Positions 1 to 10,869 of a stretch of 64,000 nt of DNA are shown piece by piece (within the stretch, counting starts at the first letter, position 1; the number at the start of each line of letters is the position of its first letter). The notes beneath the pieces were generated by a model, which saw only the letters and a program-made list of their open reading frames with translations, ran no database searches and was not told where the DNA came from. The position numbers were made by a program, and so were the translations under genes. The stretch is from Pohlia nutans (Eukaryota; Streptophyta; Bryopsida; Bryales; Mniaceae), in the NCBI GenBank assembly GCA_022496805.1, contig CM040104.1, positions 8,965,650-9,029,649 on the forward strand, read 5' to 3'.

Positions 1-26
1 CGGTTCACACTGCAACCCGGATCCTA

Positions 27-2639
27 CTAATCCTCCTGCCCCTCCGGACCACTGACCCGGTCGCCGTCAGAGCCCTCTTCCTCTTCCGGGTTGGAATTCG
101 GGGAAGCATCCTCCTTCTTCTTTGACCAGCTCTCCCGGACTTCTTCCTGGTCACCTTCCCCCTCGGACTCCGGTTGACTCCCGTTCGTCTCGTCCTCCTG
201 GGTCTCATGCTCCTCCGGTTCGCCCGCATCCACTTCGCGCTCCTCTGGCTCACCGGCGTCCGTTCTGTCTTCCTGGCCACCCGTATCCGGTTGGCCGTCC
301 ACCTCTTGGTCATCCCCGGGTCCTAACTCCCTACCCGGGGTGGTTCCGGTCTCCGCCAAATCAGCAGCCTGGTCTGCCAAATTAGCCAGGCTGGCCTCCG
401 ACTGGTCCCCTCCGAAACTAACATCCGGATTCCCCCGCGGCATACTCACCACCGGACTCGCAGCCGGTCTCAAAGTCTGTTCCGGAGTAGATTGGCCCCC
501 GGCCATCATTCTATCCATCTCCCCCATTCCGGGTGCATCCTGTGACACATGGAATGCGGCCAAAAATTCACTACTGGCTAGGGGTGCATTCGTACCTCCC
601 TGATTTGCCACCCTCTCATCCGGTCCGGACCCGGATGGAAATCTCGCCTGATGTTCCGCCAGCAGTTTCCGGAATTCCACCACCCCTGCCTCAACCCTTG
701 CGGTGTACTTCTTTACTACATTCATCACTCGGGCAGCACCGTCCAATCCGGCTTCGACCACCTTCTCCTGGTACAACCAGGCCTTCGTCTGGGCCTCCCC
801 ATCCGGTTTGAACAGTGACACGAGGAGCCGGTAAGTGGGCGACTTCTGCTCCTGCAGAGCCCGGATCTCATCCTGTTGCCTTAGCAGTACGAGGCTCCTC
901 TCCGAAGCTTCCTTCCGGAGCTTGTCTAACTCCTTCCTCATCTTCCAAACAATCCCCGGGTACCTCTCCACCTGTGTACTCCGGATGACATTACCAACTT
1001 CCTTCATCAAAGTATAGATGGGATGGTACTTCCCTTCTACCTTCTCTAACGCCTCCCGGACCGGCTTGAGGAAGTCCTCCTCGGATTCCCGCAGGGGGAT
1101 GTCCTCCAGTTCCGGTTCTGTACTCCAGGAAGCCCGCTCGTAAGTTCGGATCTCCTCCGGATTCTCCTCTTCGTCCTGCACCGGTTTTGAGCCTCGCGCC
1201 CTCTTGGTTTTAACCTTGACGTTCTTCTGACGTCCGCTTGACTCCTGTGCCCGTCTCCTCTTTCCCCGGCTATCCACCGGTGTCTTCCGGTGCTTCTTCG
1301 GAGGAGGAACCCTAAAACCGGTCACAATCGTGTCCTGGTCCTCGTCCTCTTCTTCCTCCTCTTCTTCCGAAATCCTTAAACGCCTCTTCACCTGTCCTCG
1401 GGGCGGTGTTGTAGAGGTATTCGCCTCATCTGGTGTCTCCTGGTCCGGTTCGTCCTCGGACTCCGATCCGTCCGGAGTCTCCCGGAGCTTCTTGAGTTGG
1501 CCTCGAGTGCGCGCCCTAAAGTGGACCGCCTCCACCGGTGTCTTCTGGCCCGGTTCCTCCTCCTCTGCCCGGGTCTCCAAGGGCCCCGGTTGGCCTTCCT
1601 CCGTATCCGGATCGACCGCTGCTGGTTCGTCCGCTCCTCTTTCTTCCTGCTCTTCCCGTTCTTCCTCGTCTGGGTTGTCCTCGTCCTCGCTCTCTTCCGG
1701 ATTCCCCTCCTGGGTCCTTGGCGGCTCCCGGTCCATGATCCTCCTGCAGCTCTCCCATTGCTCTCTCTCCCTGGCGGTGAGGAGTCCGTGTTGGGCATAC
1801 AAATGATAAATAAAAGGGGTTAGAGGACATCCCTTTTTGTTTCCAAGTTTGAGCGCTTCCAGGACTACCAACTCGTGCACGATGAGTCCCCATCCGGTTT
1901 TCCGGTTGTTGAGGTAGGCCTCGTAAATGGCCTTCATCAGCTTGATCGTTCAGGTGGTGGGTTTGTCCGGGCTCAAGATAGGCACCAAAAACCGCAGCAG
2001 GCGCCTCTCCCGGTCGTCTATGCAGTCCTCCACCCGGAATCCGTCCTTCTCTAAAACCGGTTTAGAAAACTTCGCCTTCACCCATCCAGAATCCTGCTTG
2101 CTCTTGTCATATCCAAACGGGCTGTTGGGGAACTTGTACGTCACGCGCCAATGTTTCGACGTCCACTTCTTCCACTGCCCCCGGATTTCGCTGTCCCGGA
2201 ATTCCGCCACCACCCGGTTTCCACCTAACTCCTGCAACATAGCATCAGTGTGGAGGTCCCATGGTAGGTACAGCAATTCCTCACAACCAATTCTACGCAA
2301 ATCCTTCCGCAACTGCACCCTATGTCCCGCATTGGTCGAAGCAACCGGGCGCACCAATTTCTCCGGAACCGGCAGTCCGAGCCTCCAATCGTCCTTCCGT
2401 CCCATCGCCGCTGGCTCCAAAACTTCCTTCCCTCGATTGCGCGCGCTCCACCTAAGCTCCCGGAATGCTTGCTCGCCGCCCGGTCGCTCTCCCTCCTCTC
2501 TCACAGCATCCGGGAACGCAATAATCTGGCGCAGGGGTGGACTGGAAACACTATGCGAAAATGAACAGTGAACCGCCCTAATTAAAGCCGCCCATTTCAA
2601 GGCGCGAAATGTGGCCGGGTCCATCCCTAACCCGTCCAT
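27..2639 (-). pseudogene. Large acidic, multi-copy-style plant protein of unknown family, interrupted by one in-frame TGA
   Basis: Two minus-strand open frames (2639-1950, 229 codons; 1937-27, 636 codons) lie in the same frame. They are separated by a single TGA (1950-1952) four codons upstream of the next Met, so this is one reading frame of about 870 codons with one nonsense change; a TGG Trp would restore continuity. The N-terminal 320 or so residues are globular (PILSPDKPTT, then KGCPLTPFIYHLYAQHGLLT). This pattern recalls putative transposon-associated plant proteins, but I cannot assign a family. The middle is extremely Glu/Asp-rich with basic patches (PPKKHRK, GKRRRAQ) that could act as nuclear signals. 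A probable coiled coil follows (around KMRKELDKLRKEASER), and the C-terminus is again acidic. GC content is far above the surroundings and CCGG tetramers are very frequent. Stop TAG is at 27-29. Read-through or two separate proteins remain possible. Confidence 0.6.
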
Positions 2640-4752
2640 CCCCTACCCGGTTTCCAATCCGGGTCCCGTGCCCAACCCGGACACCAGCCGTCAAAACCGG
2701 ACCCTAGCAATAACTCTTCAGTGCGCGCGAGCGCCTCTTCTACATAAATAACTAAATGTGCCATTATGGTCACTCCCACACTCATTTATGGAGATTCGGG
2801 CTACTCCTAGCTACTCTAAAACCCTAACTCTCTACTTCTAGGTCGAACGAGGTTCGACACACTGGCTGGTACTTGGAGTGTGGTCTCAAAAACGTACCGG
2901 ATGTTGAACGGACACTTTACGACTCAGCGGAGAATGCAAATGACGTCATCCTCTTTGACGGCAACGATGGATCGATGGAGTGAAGGATGATGCTGCGAGA
3001 GCCAAAGCTATCGCGAAGATACATGCCCAAGATCTCAAGAAGAAGGAGAACATCAAAGCCCTTATCGAAAAGGAGCTTGCTAAAGAGGAAGCTCGGCAGG
3101 CTAAGGAAGCTGAGAGGAAACTTGTGAAGAATGAGAAGACCAGAGCGAAGAGGGCGAAAGCGGACAAGGTTGGCAACACAAATGATTCTGCAGTGGTTGA
3201 CGAGGCTCATAGCAACCGTGCATCAAAGGAAGTTGACAAGAAACAAAAAGTCCCTCTCATCTCTTCCACGCAAGAACGACTCACGCAAGGTCCCGTCGTT
3301 GATGAGGTTGCTGATGACTCTCACTTAGCAAACGACAAACTCTTTCTGAATTCGTCCTTTGCATCTCTCTTGCCGGAGGACAAACCAGCACTTCCCGCCT
3401 TCAAACACATTACGACATTCCTGGAGTAGGTATTGCTCGTCTCTCAACGTTGCTTTCTGGCCACATCAAACCTGAATTGCTAGAATAAAACAACCTCTAG
3501 TCCTCTAACGCAATTACCTTCTTATCTAAACATGTGATACAACATCATGGAGATCGGGATCGCATGTTCCATCGTCGCCGCAACGCGAAAGCCACTGTTG
3601 ATCTCATGTTGGTGGACTACCCAGAGAATTTGCGCGTCCTGACTGTATCTGACCTTTCCAAGGAGGTCCCACGTTGGAACAAGTTCGAACCAGCTGATTT
3701 CGATGCCATTTTCGACTTTGCAGATAACCACATTCATGACGATGGGGCCATGGTCATCATCCACCCTTACGACGTGGCAGCAAAGTCATCCGTACTCGGA
3801 TACACAAAGATTTATAGGTTCGTGGAGCAAAAAATTTGGGTGTGCATGAATCGTTTGCATTTGTGTTATCCGAGTAACCCGCAGTTGACGTTAAGTTTGT
3901 CTAAGTTCTTTACCAAACTCTTTCAATTATCATTACTGCAGTTCTAATTGCATTGGCTTCTGCGTTTCTAGTTTTCATTGTCTCGTGATGTTACAGACGC
4001 AGAGATTCAGTACATACCTTTTGGTGAGGAAGGAGGGCTCCAACTTCCAATTCAATCCAGTCTTGTCCATGAACGAGGTTGGAGTGGACATTGGTTCGAA
4101 CGAGTGGCTGCAGAACTACACCACCAAGATTGACCAAGCAATGAACGACACCAAGCCTTGGCGCGGACCCCGAGAGAAGAGCAAAGGCTTTTGGCAAGTT
4201 CTCAACAAGGCTTGTTCTAAACCGGGAGACATTGTTCTTGACTGCCACGCCATAGCTGGTGAACTAAAACCACCCTAAACAACTTTTTTTTTTTTTACAT
4301 TTTATCGACGTCATTCTATATATCTAGTATTATTACTCTTTTTCAATTCAAACTTTGTATGTGTTTTCCAGGCGCTTACATTCATGCTTGCAGGAATGTC
4401 AACCGCCACATTGTGGCTTTGGAGAAGGACAAAGCTATCTATGATGCACTAATCGCACCTCTAGTGCGTGCAAAGGCTACCTCCTCATCGCCGCAGCCTT
4501 CCGCTTCGAAGCGCTTTCAGGATCCAGACACCATGGAGATTGTACCAACGCAGATCAAGAAAAGACGTCAAAGTAAGTAAGTTTGTTTTAATTCAAATTG
4601 CCTCGCTACACGACGATGTCAATTTCATGCAGCTCAAAGTATTAATTTTATTCATATGTTTTATAGATCCACAATTGGAATGAGCCCTCCTCGACACAAG
4701 CCTTTTTTTGCTACCTGCGGTTTCTTTCCAAGTCCACCGGAACCGTTTCAAC

Positions 4753-5407
4753 CAGGGTTGCACGCGTCACGTCACGTCGCGACTGACGCGTCAGCGTCAT
4801 AAAGTCAGCATTCAAACCTCACGTCGGTCAGGATAGAATATTCTCACGAATATTCAAAACCAAGGGTAAAATAGTTACTACGATGAATAAACTGGATGAA
4901 AAGAGTCTCAATATGGATGGACAGACTAGCAGTCAAGTGGACGGTCTGGCCGTCAAATAGGTCGTCTCCAAGGGACGGGTAGGCCGTCTAGTAGACGATT
5001 TGGACCGTCCCAAGGGACGGACTAGCCGTCGAAGGGACGGGTAGGCCGTCGAAAGGACGAGTAGGCCGTCGAAGGGACGGGCAGGCCGTTGAAGGGACGG
5101 GCAGGCCGTCGAAGGGACGGGTAGGCCGTCTAATGGGCCGTCGAAGGGACGGGTAGGCCGTCTAGTGGGCCGTCAAAGGGACGGGCAAGCCGTCTAGTGG
5201 ACGGTCCAGTTAGACGGCCTCAACAAACTTCATCCTTAGATTTTACTGTCTAGTAAATCAAAATAGTAAATTTCAATTTGTAATTTTTTTCAAATTTACT
5301 AGCGTCAGGATTTTGACGTGATCCTGACGAGTCATAACCTGTCATGACGGACACGTCATGACATACCGACGCAAAAAGCCCACGTCACGTCAGAATAGAC
5401 AACCCTG
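4753..5407. mobile_element. hAT-type MITE (655 bp) inside a coding exon
   Basis: The element begins CAGGGTTG and ends CAACCCTG. It is flanked by an 8-bp duplication, GTTTCAAC (4745-4752) and GTTTCAGC (5408-5415), one mismatch. An 8-bp target duplication with CAGGG termini is the hAT signature. Subterminal regions carry many CACGTCACGTC-type repeats in opposite orientations. The interior is a 20-bp tandem array. There is no coding capacity, so it depends on a transposase elsewhere. Excision would restore the reading frame of the host pseudogene. Confidence 0.85.
4913..5220. repeat. 20-bp minisatellite inside the hAT MITE
   Basis: About a dozen imperfect tandem copies of GAAGGGACGGGTAGGCCGTC, with some units shortened to GTCTAGTGGGCC forms. 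The array is confined to the MITE and is GC-rich within AT-rich DNA. Confidence 0.9.
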
Positions 5408-5639
5408 GTTTCAGCTCCCTGTGTACGTGGAGCCACTTGCTAGGGCATTTGCAGAGCAAAGTCTAGATGATGTGGAGATGACCAAGGGAGTAGCTGATAC
5501 CGGCATTTCGCAGTTCATGGATGTAGAAGCTGCGGAGTCTTCTCGCACCCATAGTTCTAGCTCTTTTTCTAGAACATCATCTTCTACACATGAGGACTCC
5601 TCTGATGATTCCTCATAGAGAAGTGTATTTTGCATTTCT

Positions 5640-6120
5640 ATGTTATTTTATGATTGGTAGTGAGACTAAAAGGGCCACTACACTTATATTTTCATACCAG
5701 CGTCCTTTTTCACGTCAATGACTTTTGTGATCTTTGATGCCTTCACAAATTGCTACATTTTCTACAATATTCACCCTAAATCACGGTCGAGCTCACCCTA
5801 AACCCTAAACGTTGATCCAAATTTCAAATTTATTCTCCATGGATCCAATATCTAGAATACTAAATCACTAAATCATCATTCCTAATAGTCCGTAAATCCT
5901 ACACCCTTGTCCCACGGTCATAGGTATTTTTCAAAATCAAAAAAAAAAAATGCTCAAAAAATCCTAGGCTCTCAGGCTCTCCTGCTCTTCTACTCTCCGC
6001 TCTTGGGTTCACATACTAGCACCCCCGAGGAGATTCTAAAGTAGCAACCAGTTGTCTATATTCTGCAAGAACGGGATTGGGTCTTCCATAGACAGTAGCT
6101 CTTACAACTAAACATTGAAT
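5640..6120. other. Intergenic, no gene seen
   Basis: AT-rich DNA after the Ser-rich terminal exon. Includes CCTAAACCCTAAAC near 5795 and an A-run at 5938-5950. No open frame or RNA signature recognised. Confidence 0.6.
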
Positions 6121-6123
6121 ATG

Positions 6124-6294
6124 CACTAGTAGAAATCTTGTCTTTAGTAACTCAAATGTCCATTGTGACATGACTTTAGTGACTCAAAGGTCCGTTGTGA
6201 CATGTCTTTAATAACGCAAAATTGATTTTGAGTCACTCAACACATGTTTTGAGTCATTAAAGACATGTTACATTGAACAAAATTTCTTCTCGTG
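6124..6294. mobile_element. CACTA-type MITE (171 bp)
   Basis: The left end CACTAGTAGAAATCTTGT is matched by the inverted right end (CACGAGAAGAAATTTTGT when reverse complemented). The 3-bp flank ATG is present on both sides (6121-6123 and 6295-6297), as expected for CACTA elements. The interior is a near-palindrome built of GTGACATGTC and TTTAGTGACTCAAA motifs. A second copy lies at 50459-50619. Confidence 0.85.
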
Positions 6295-6679
6295 ATGGAT
6301 TTGCAAATATTGGCAATCAATCGTGAACAAGGCGCGCAATCTTAGTGGATTATCATAACTGCTCATACAATAGTTTATCAGAAATAATAAGAGGCTACAT
6401 TTAAAAGGACATTTCCTAATTTAGAATATTTTTTAGTTTTGAGCTCAAAATATAGAAGTAGTTTACATTCTAAAAATGTAGATATATGATATTTTATCTT
6501 GCATGATGTTTGAAAAAAATCATAAAAACATTTATCCATTAAGGTTTAACTAGCTTCCATCAGTACAACAGTTACAAATCAAAACACCACCATTAAGGCA
6601 TTAATACATAATTATATTTGTTCATCTTTTTTAGTGAGTTGTGAATTAGTGTCAAGTTTCACAATATCGGACTAAATTC

Positions 6680-7400
6680 TTTTTTCTTCAAATATTGATT
6701 GCTTAGTTTTCATCTTATAATTATGTATATAAAGACAAGTTTCAACATATTATACTTATGTATACATGGAAGGCTTTGATTTATTCCATTTGAATAAATA
6801 ATCCAAAAGTTACGAAGAGTCTTGTTTTTTGGGTAGTTAAAACTTCTTCACAAGGAAAGAACATATAGGATTTGTTTTGAATAATTTTCACATTTTTCCA
6901 AGGAAAATATTTCATTAGATTTAAAATTCACAACTTACTAAAAAAGATGAACATGTATTACATATACCAATAGGATATACCATCCTCATAATCACATAGC
7001 AAGTCCAACAAGTATACAGTTAAATGGGCAGGCGTATTTAGTATCTAGGACACTATTTTTCAACCTGAACACTATTTAATTTTAGGGAGATATAGTGTCC
7101 ATTTAAGGGAAAAATAAACATGGCATGACACCTCATGTCACTCTCATCACCTAAAAAGAACATGGCACTCTCAATGAAAGTGGGAATGACGAGTGAAAAA
7201 CTCCTATGTATCGGGCTATGTACTTTAGGAACACTATTTCTCCTCATCTTTGAACAAATTGTAGTAAAGACATCAATTCTCCTTGAACACTAAATTTGCC
7301 ATTTAGTGTAGCGCCAATAGAAGTATCAACTTGGAATAGTTTATAGAAATTTTGGTCCAATTTTAAACTCTTGTACATTGTGCACTGCTAAAATGTCAAT
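6680..7400. repeat. Dispersed repeat, copy 1 (pairs with 11990-12740)
   Basis: Contains stretches also seen in order at 11990-12740, for example CAACATATTATACTTATG, ACATATACCAATAG, and GCCAATAGAAGTAT followed by ACTTGGAATAGTTTAT. It is AT-rich and has no convincing coding frame. It is probably a non-coding fragment of an old mobile element. Confidence 0.6.
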
Positions 7401-7599
7401 TCTCCTACACAAGAAAAATAGAGAACAACCAAGCACTACCAATCAACCCACCTTGAAAAACACTGTAAATAAAAAACTAGCGGTTTTGTTTGCTCAATGT
7501 ACGTGGGAAGGGGCCGGTTGATTGCTATAACTTACCTTCTTTTCAAACCTCACTTACGGCAACACTAAATTATGTATATCACATTACTGCTCAAACTGA

Positions 7600-7690
7600 T
7601 TCAACGGGAATCGAACCCGGACCACATAATTGCGATATGAAACCCTCCAACAACCAACCGCAGAGCTTCTGACTTGGCGACCATTATCAA
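7600..7690 (-). repeat. tRNA-like sequence, possibly a SINE head
   Basis: The reverse complement carries GGTCCGGGTTCGATTCCCG, a good pol III box B / T-arm, and upstream GCTCTGCGGTTGG, resembling a box A. No matching acceptor stem or clean anticodon stem was found, so it is not a functional tRNA. Confidence 0.35.
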
Positions 7691-8332
7691 AGAATATATA
7701 CACTTATACCTAATAATTACCCAACTATTGAAATATGGTTTTTTTTGTTATTGGTTATTGGTCACTAGAGTGTCTATTCTCAAAAATGGAGAGTAGTCAG
7801 ATTGCACCAATGGCTCTTTGTCCGGTGGGCACTGAGTCATTGTCAAAACAAAAAACACTTTATTCATGCTGGCCTCGAAAAAGGACCGGAGTTTCTAACT
7901 ATCTGCAGTGTTTAAGTTTATAATCACAAAAATGCAACCCGGGCCTTCTCATTCACAGCGTCATTTTTGCCACCCTAGCAATTGATCACCATAACTATTA
8001 GAGAAAACCACTTACAATAGCAATTTGATTGGCAAACTGCTTCAATCTATGCTAAATAAAAGACAAGCCAAACCTCTTGTCCAAATACATCACAAACTGA
8101 TCGAGAGAAGATTGAGAAAACTGTGAATGAATACAACATAATTATACTGTACAACAAGTATACATCATTTAAATAAAAAATAATGGTTCATAATGATTGC
8201 ACTCCAAAGGTGCATAAAGCAACTACAAATATGTAGTAGACTAAACTAGACAGAACTAGTGAAGAATTCTACTGAAGATAATTTGCTAAGAATATTAAAG
8301 AATTTTACTGAATTGAATAGGTCATGCATGCG

Positions 8333-8389
8333 ATTTCATTCCTTTTTCAATTATAGTAAGTGAAAAAGAACACATTTCCTATTAGTGTC
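8333..8389. repeat. Short dispersed repeat, also at 11694-11750
   Basis: The block starting TTCATTCCTTTTTCAATTAT and continuing through AGTAAGTGAAAAA to CACATTTCCTA recurs almost identically at 11694-11750. Confidence 0.6.
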
Positions 8390-8742
8390 ACTCGTCGTTT
8401 TCACTCAATTCCTAAATAAGGTAAGGGGTATGTACAATTGCCGTCAATTTAAGCATTTCAACCTACATGGAGCGCTGATTTTCAATGATAAAAAATTGCA
8501 GCACATAAAACTTTGGGTTTAATAACCAAGCTCAATTTTTAATTAATTTTTTCACAATGAATGATTTTGTTATAAATTTTCAAACTTAATATGCATGGAC
8601 CACTATTGAGTATTGATGTTAGTAGGTGTACCAATAACTGTCTTTCATTTTTAATCCAATCAAATTGCTAACTTGATATTTATAATTAATGCTTGTGATA
8701 ACTAGATTGGGAAATCCTGAAGTTGAAACAGGTGCTTTTATA

Positions 8743-10386
8743 CAGTGGCGACCAGAAGTCTTCGCACAGTGGCCCATCACTTCAACAGGTGTTGACTATA
8801 GCTTAGTAAGTGGGTTTACAGGAGATTTTTTGGGTTAGCATTAATTGATACACCACATGGCACCTAATTAACATTGACTCCCCAAAACTTTGCCACTTGT
8901 AGAAATTATTCATTCAAAAATCGTGAAGGGGTGTGTACAACTTAATCTGCACATCAGTTGTACACACCACTATCTTCTCATTAAAATTGCACTTGTGAGG
9001 CTTTTTGTTTTGGATTTTTTTTGTATGATTTGGAGAGGCCTTTGGTGATTCACTATGGCTCCTAGAAGGTCTGAGAATCAACGTAGGGCAGTTCTTGAGA
9101 TGTATGAGCGAAGCAACTCATATGGCCAGATTTCTGCAGTTTTGGGCATTCCTCGAAGCACTTCTTTTGACATAGTGCGAAGGTTCCGTGAGAGAGAGAG
9201 TCTAACAGATAAAACTTCACCTGGTAGACCTAGAATTCTAGATGAACGCGGTGACCGTGGCATTGTGAGGAGATTAAATGATCCAAATACTAGCACAGCG
9301 GCAACTATAGGAAGAGTGTTACGATCTGAGGGCTTCCAATTGAGTGATAATACGGTGAAAAGGAGTCTTCGGAGGCAAGGGTTGAGAGCATGCGTGAAGA
9401 CCAAGAAGCCACTTTTGACAAAGAAACATCGAGCACGTCGTTTGCAGTGGGCAAAGAAGTGCAAGCATGCAGATTGGGAGTTTTGGGCTCATGTCATTTT
9501 TTCTGATGAGTCTAAATTCAATCTTTTTGGCTCAGATGGACGTCAGTATTGTTGGAGAAAGAGTGGAGATCGTCTTTTAGATCAGCATGTGCAATCTACA
9601 GTCAAACATGGAGGAGGAAACATAATGGTTTGGGGTTGTATGACTTGGGAAGGAGTTGGCAAGCTTCACCTGATTGAAGGGAAGATGGATAAATATGTAT
9701 ATCGCAACATTTTAGAGACGGAACTTATGAGTACTATACAGATGCAAGGTTTAGAAGAGGATGAGGTTATTTTCCAGCATGATAATGACCCAAAGCATAC
9801 TGCACATTATGTTGTAGAGTGGTTGCGTGCTCAAAAATTTGAACTTATTGGACACCCTCCACAATCACCTGATCTCAATCCAATAGAACATCTTTGGAAT
9901 GAAGTAGATCGTCGTCTGAGAAGGTCTAAAAGGAAATCAACTAGTAAAAGTGACTTATGGGAGAAGATCCAAGAAATTTGGTACGGTATAGAGCCTGATG
10001 TTGTTAGGAAGTTAATACGCTCTATGCCTCAAAGAGCTCTTGATGTCTACCATGCAAGAGGTGGCCACACACGGTGGTAGTGTTTGTGAGTGCTTATGAG
10101 TTGAATCATTGAGTTATAAAGGTGTTTAGTAATTTTTAGTCTTATTTTCTATAGTTGATATGCAATAAAAATCAATTTGACCATAAAAAATTGTACAGGC
10201 TTGTTACACATTTGAATTATTGTGTGTTTTTCTAATTCATATTTTCATTGAAAACTTTGTGTTTTATGCCTGTTGCAACTATACGTGCTTGTGATTGTGT
10301 TCTTGTTATTTTATGAGAGTTCATGTAGATTTGGCAAGTATTTAAAAAAAAAACTCCTCTTGTACAACTATTTGTGGTTGCCACTG
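8743..10386 (+). mobile_element. Complete Tc1-like element (1644 bp)
   Basis: The terminal inverted repeat is CAGTGGCGACCA at the left end and CAGTGGCAACCA at the right end (reverse complemented), 11 of 12 matching. It is flanked by TA dinucleotides (8741-8742 and 10387-10388), the Tc1/mariner target site. An intact transposase gene (9055-10080) occupies the middle, with about 310 bp of non-coding DNA on each side. All parts needed for an autonomous element are visible. The short, slightly diverged inverted repeats are unusual. Confidence 0.88.
9055..10080 (+). CDS. Tc1-family DD34E transposase, intact
   Basis: A 341-aa protein, the normal length for Tc1 transposases, predicted to act in the nucleus by cutting and pasting the flanking element at TA sites. 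Residues 1-50 and about 65-115 form the paired helix-turn-helix DNA-binding region, with the linker motif PGRPR at 56-60. The catalytic triad is Asp151 (VIFSDESKFN), Asp243 (QHDNDPKHTA) and Glu278 (SPDLNPIEHLW). There are 34 residues between the second Asp and the Glu, which is the DD34E signature. The glycine box HGGGNIMVWGCM is at 185-196. No stop or frameshift. Plant mariner-like elements are typically DD39D, so a DD34E transposase in plant DNA suggests horizontal origin, perhaps fungal; that is inference. The first ATG, at 9055, gives the full HTH. Confidence 0.93.
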   Translation: MAPRRSENQRRAVLEMYERSNSYGQISAVLGIPRSTSFDIVRRFRERESLTDKTSPGRPRILDERGDRGIVRRLNDPNTSTAATIGRVLRSEGFQLSDNTVKRSLRRQGLRACVKTKKPLLTKKHRARRLQWAKKCKHADWEFWAHVIFSDESKFNLFGSDGRQYCWRKSGDRLLDQHVQSTVKHGGGNIMVWGCMTWEGVGKLHLIEGKMDKYVYRNILETELMSTIQMQGLEEDEVIFQHDNDPKHTAHYVVEWLRAQKFELIGHPPQSPDLNPIEHLWNEVDRRLRRSKRKSTSKSDLWEKIQEIWYGIEPDVVRKLIRSMPQRALDVYHARGGHTRW

Positions 10387-10572
10387 TAGGTGACCAAAAT
10401 TGGTACCTAACAGTTTCTGGTGCTTCTACCTTACTGGATGAAATTATTCACAGCTGGATCATCTAAAGGTCAGGGCCAGAGCACCGCTGGAGATGGTTTT
10501 AGTGAATGCGACCAAACGAAGCTCTCATTCCAGCGTTGAGTTGTATGAGCACCGGTCCCGGATAGTGTCGTA

Positions 10573-10827
10573 CTAGTACATCGCCGCCGGTGGCAGAAAC
10601 CCCAGCCTCCGGAACAACTCCACCAGGAATGCAAACCATGCAGCCACGACAACCATGACCTCCGCCTGCAGGATCCAAGACGGATAGACCTCCCTCTCCA
10701 CTTCTGCCATCACTTCTGTTCCAAATGTAATTCGCCGTCCTTCTGCGCCACACAGAGTGCCCAGCACCAGAAGCTGTAGTACCAACACGCAAGCCAGTTG
10801 CGTCCTATTGCCCAGCTTCAACTCCAT
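10573..10827 (-). pseudogene. Small membrane protein family, copy A, truncated
   Basis: Starts MELKLGNRTQLACVLVLQLL, an N-terminal hydrophobic segment resembling a signal peptide ending near AEGRR. A conserved block follows (EREVYPSWILQAEV), then a membrane segment (VVVAAWFAFLVELFRRLGF). The frame ends after PPAAMY (84 aa), whereas the intact relative at 16399-16818 continues with a second hydrophobic segment. Sequence matching the later part (LIQLN, near 10537-10551) is still present in another frame, so copy A carries an internal deletion. Function unknown. About 40-150 bp upstream lies the GTTAGTTACCGAAAC box shared with copies B and C. Confidence 0.6.
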
Positions 10828-10869
10828 TCTAAGGCTGCCTCAAATATAGGCAGAAGACTTGCTCTCTGT

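Larger units (their letters stand above)
2842..5618 (+). pseudogene. Decayed methyltransferase-like gene with several exons, interrupted by a MITE
   Basis: Coding-like blocks in shifting frames: 2843-2979 (ends DGNDGSME), 2980-3429 (Lys/Ala/Glu-rich helix starting VKDDAARAKA), about 3420-3487 (IPGVGIARLSTLLSGHIKPE), 3534-3880 (LMLVDYPENLRV; ending MNRLHLCYPSNPQ), 3985-4258, 4372-4568 and 4680-5618. The block GDIVLDCHAIAG joined to AYIHACRNVNRHIVALEKD across an intron (4259-4371, GT..AG) resembles the SAM-binding motif of DNA N6/N4 methyltransferase folds (VLDPF-G-G...GIE/D). DYPE sits where DPPY would be expected, so activity is doubtful. At least two frameshifts (near 2979 and 3415) indicate a pseudogene. 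The last exon is split by a transposon at 4753-5407. Removing it with one copy of the target duplication joins ...SPPEPF to QLPVYVEPLAR in frame. The C-terminus is Ser-rich. The methyltransferase assignment is inference from one motif. Confidence 0.55.

Noticed and set aside
1330..1806. Ser-rich 158-codon plus-strand open frame
   Set aside because: It is the antisense of the Glu-rich region of the minus-strand gene; codon bias of GAG/GAA tracts makes long frames on both strands.
4913..5220. Short regularly spaced repeats that could suggest a CRISPR array
   Set aside because: Units are contiguous with no unique spacers, sit inside a MITE, and the DNA is eukaryotic.
7600..7690. Possible tRNA gene on the minus strand
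   Set aside because: Good T-arm, but acceptor and anticodon stems cannot be formed; reported as a tRNA-like repeat only.
10499..10792. 97-codon frame overlapping membrane-protein copy A
   Set aside because: Alternative frame of the same locus; only its last residues match the family, reflecting the frameshifting deletion in copy A.
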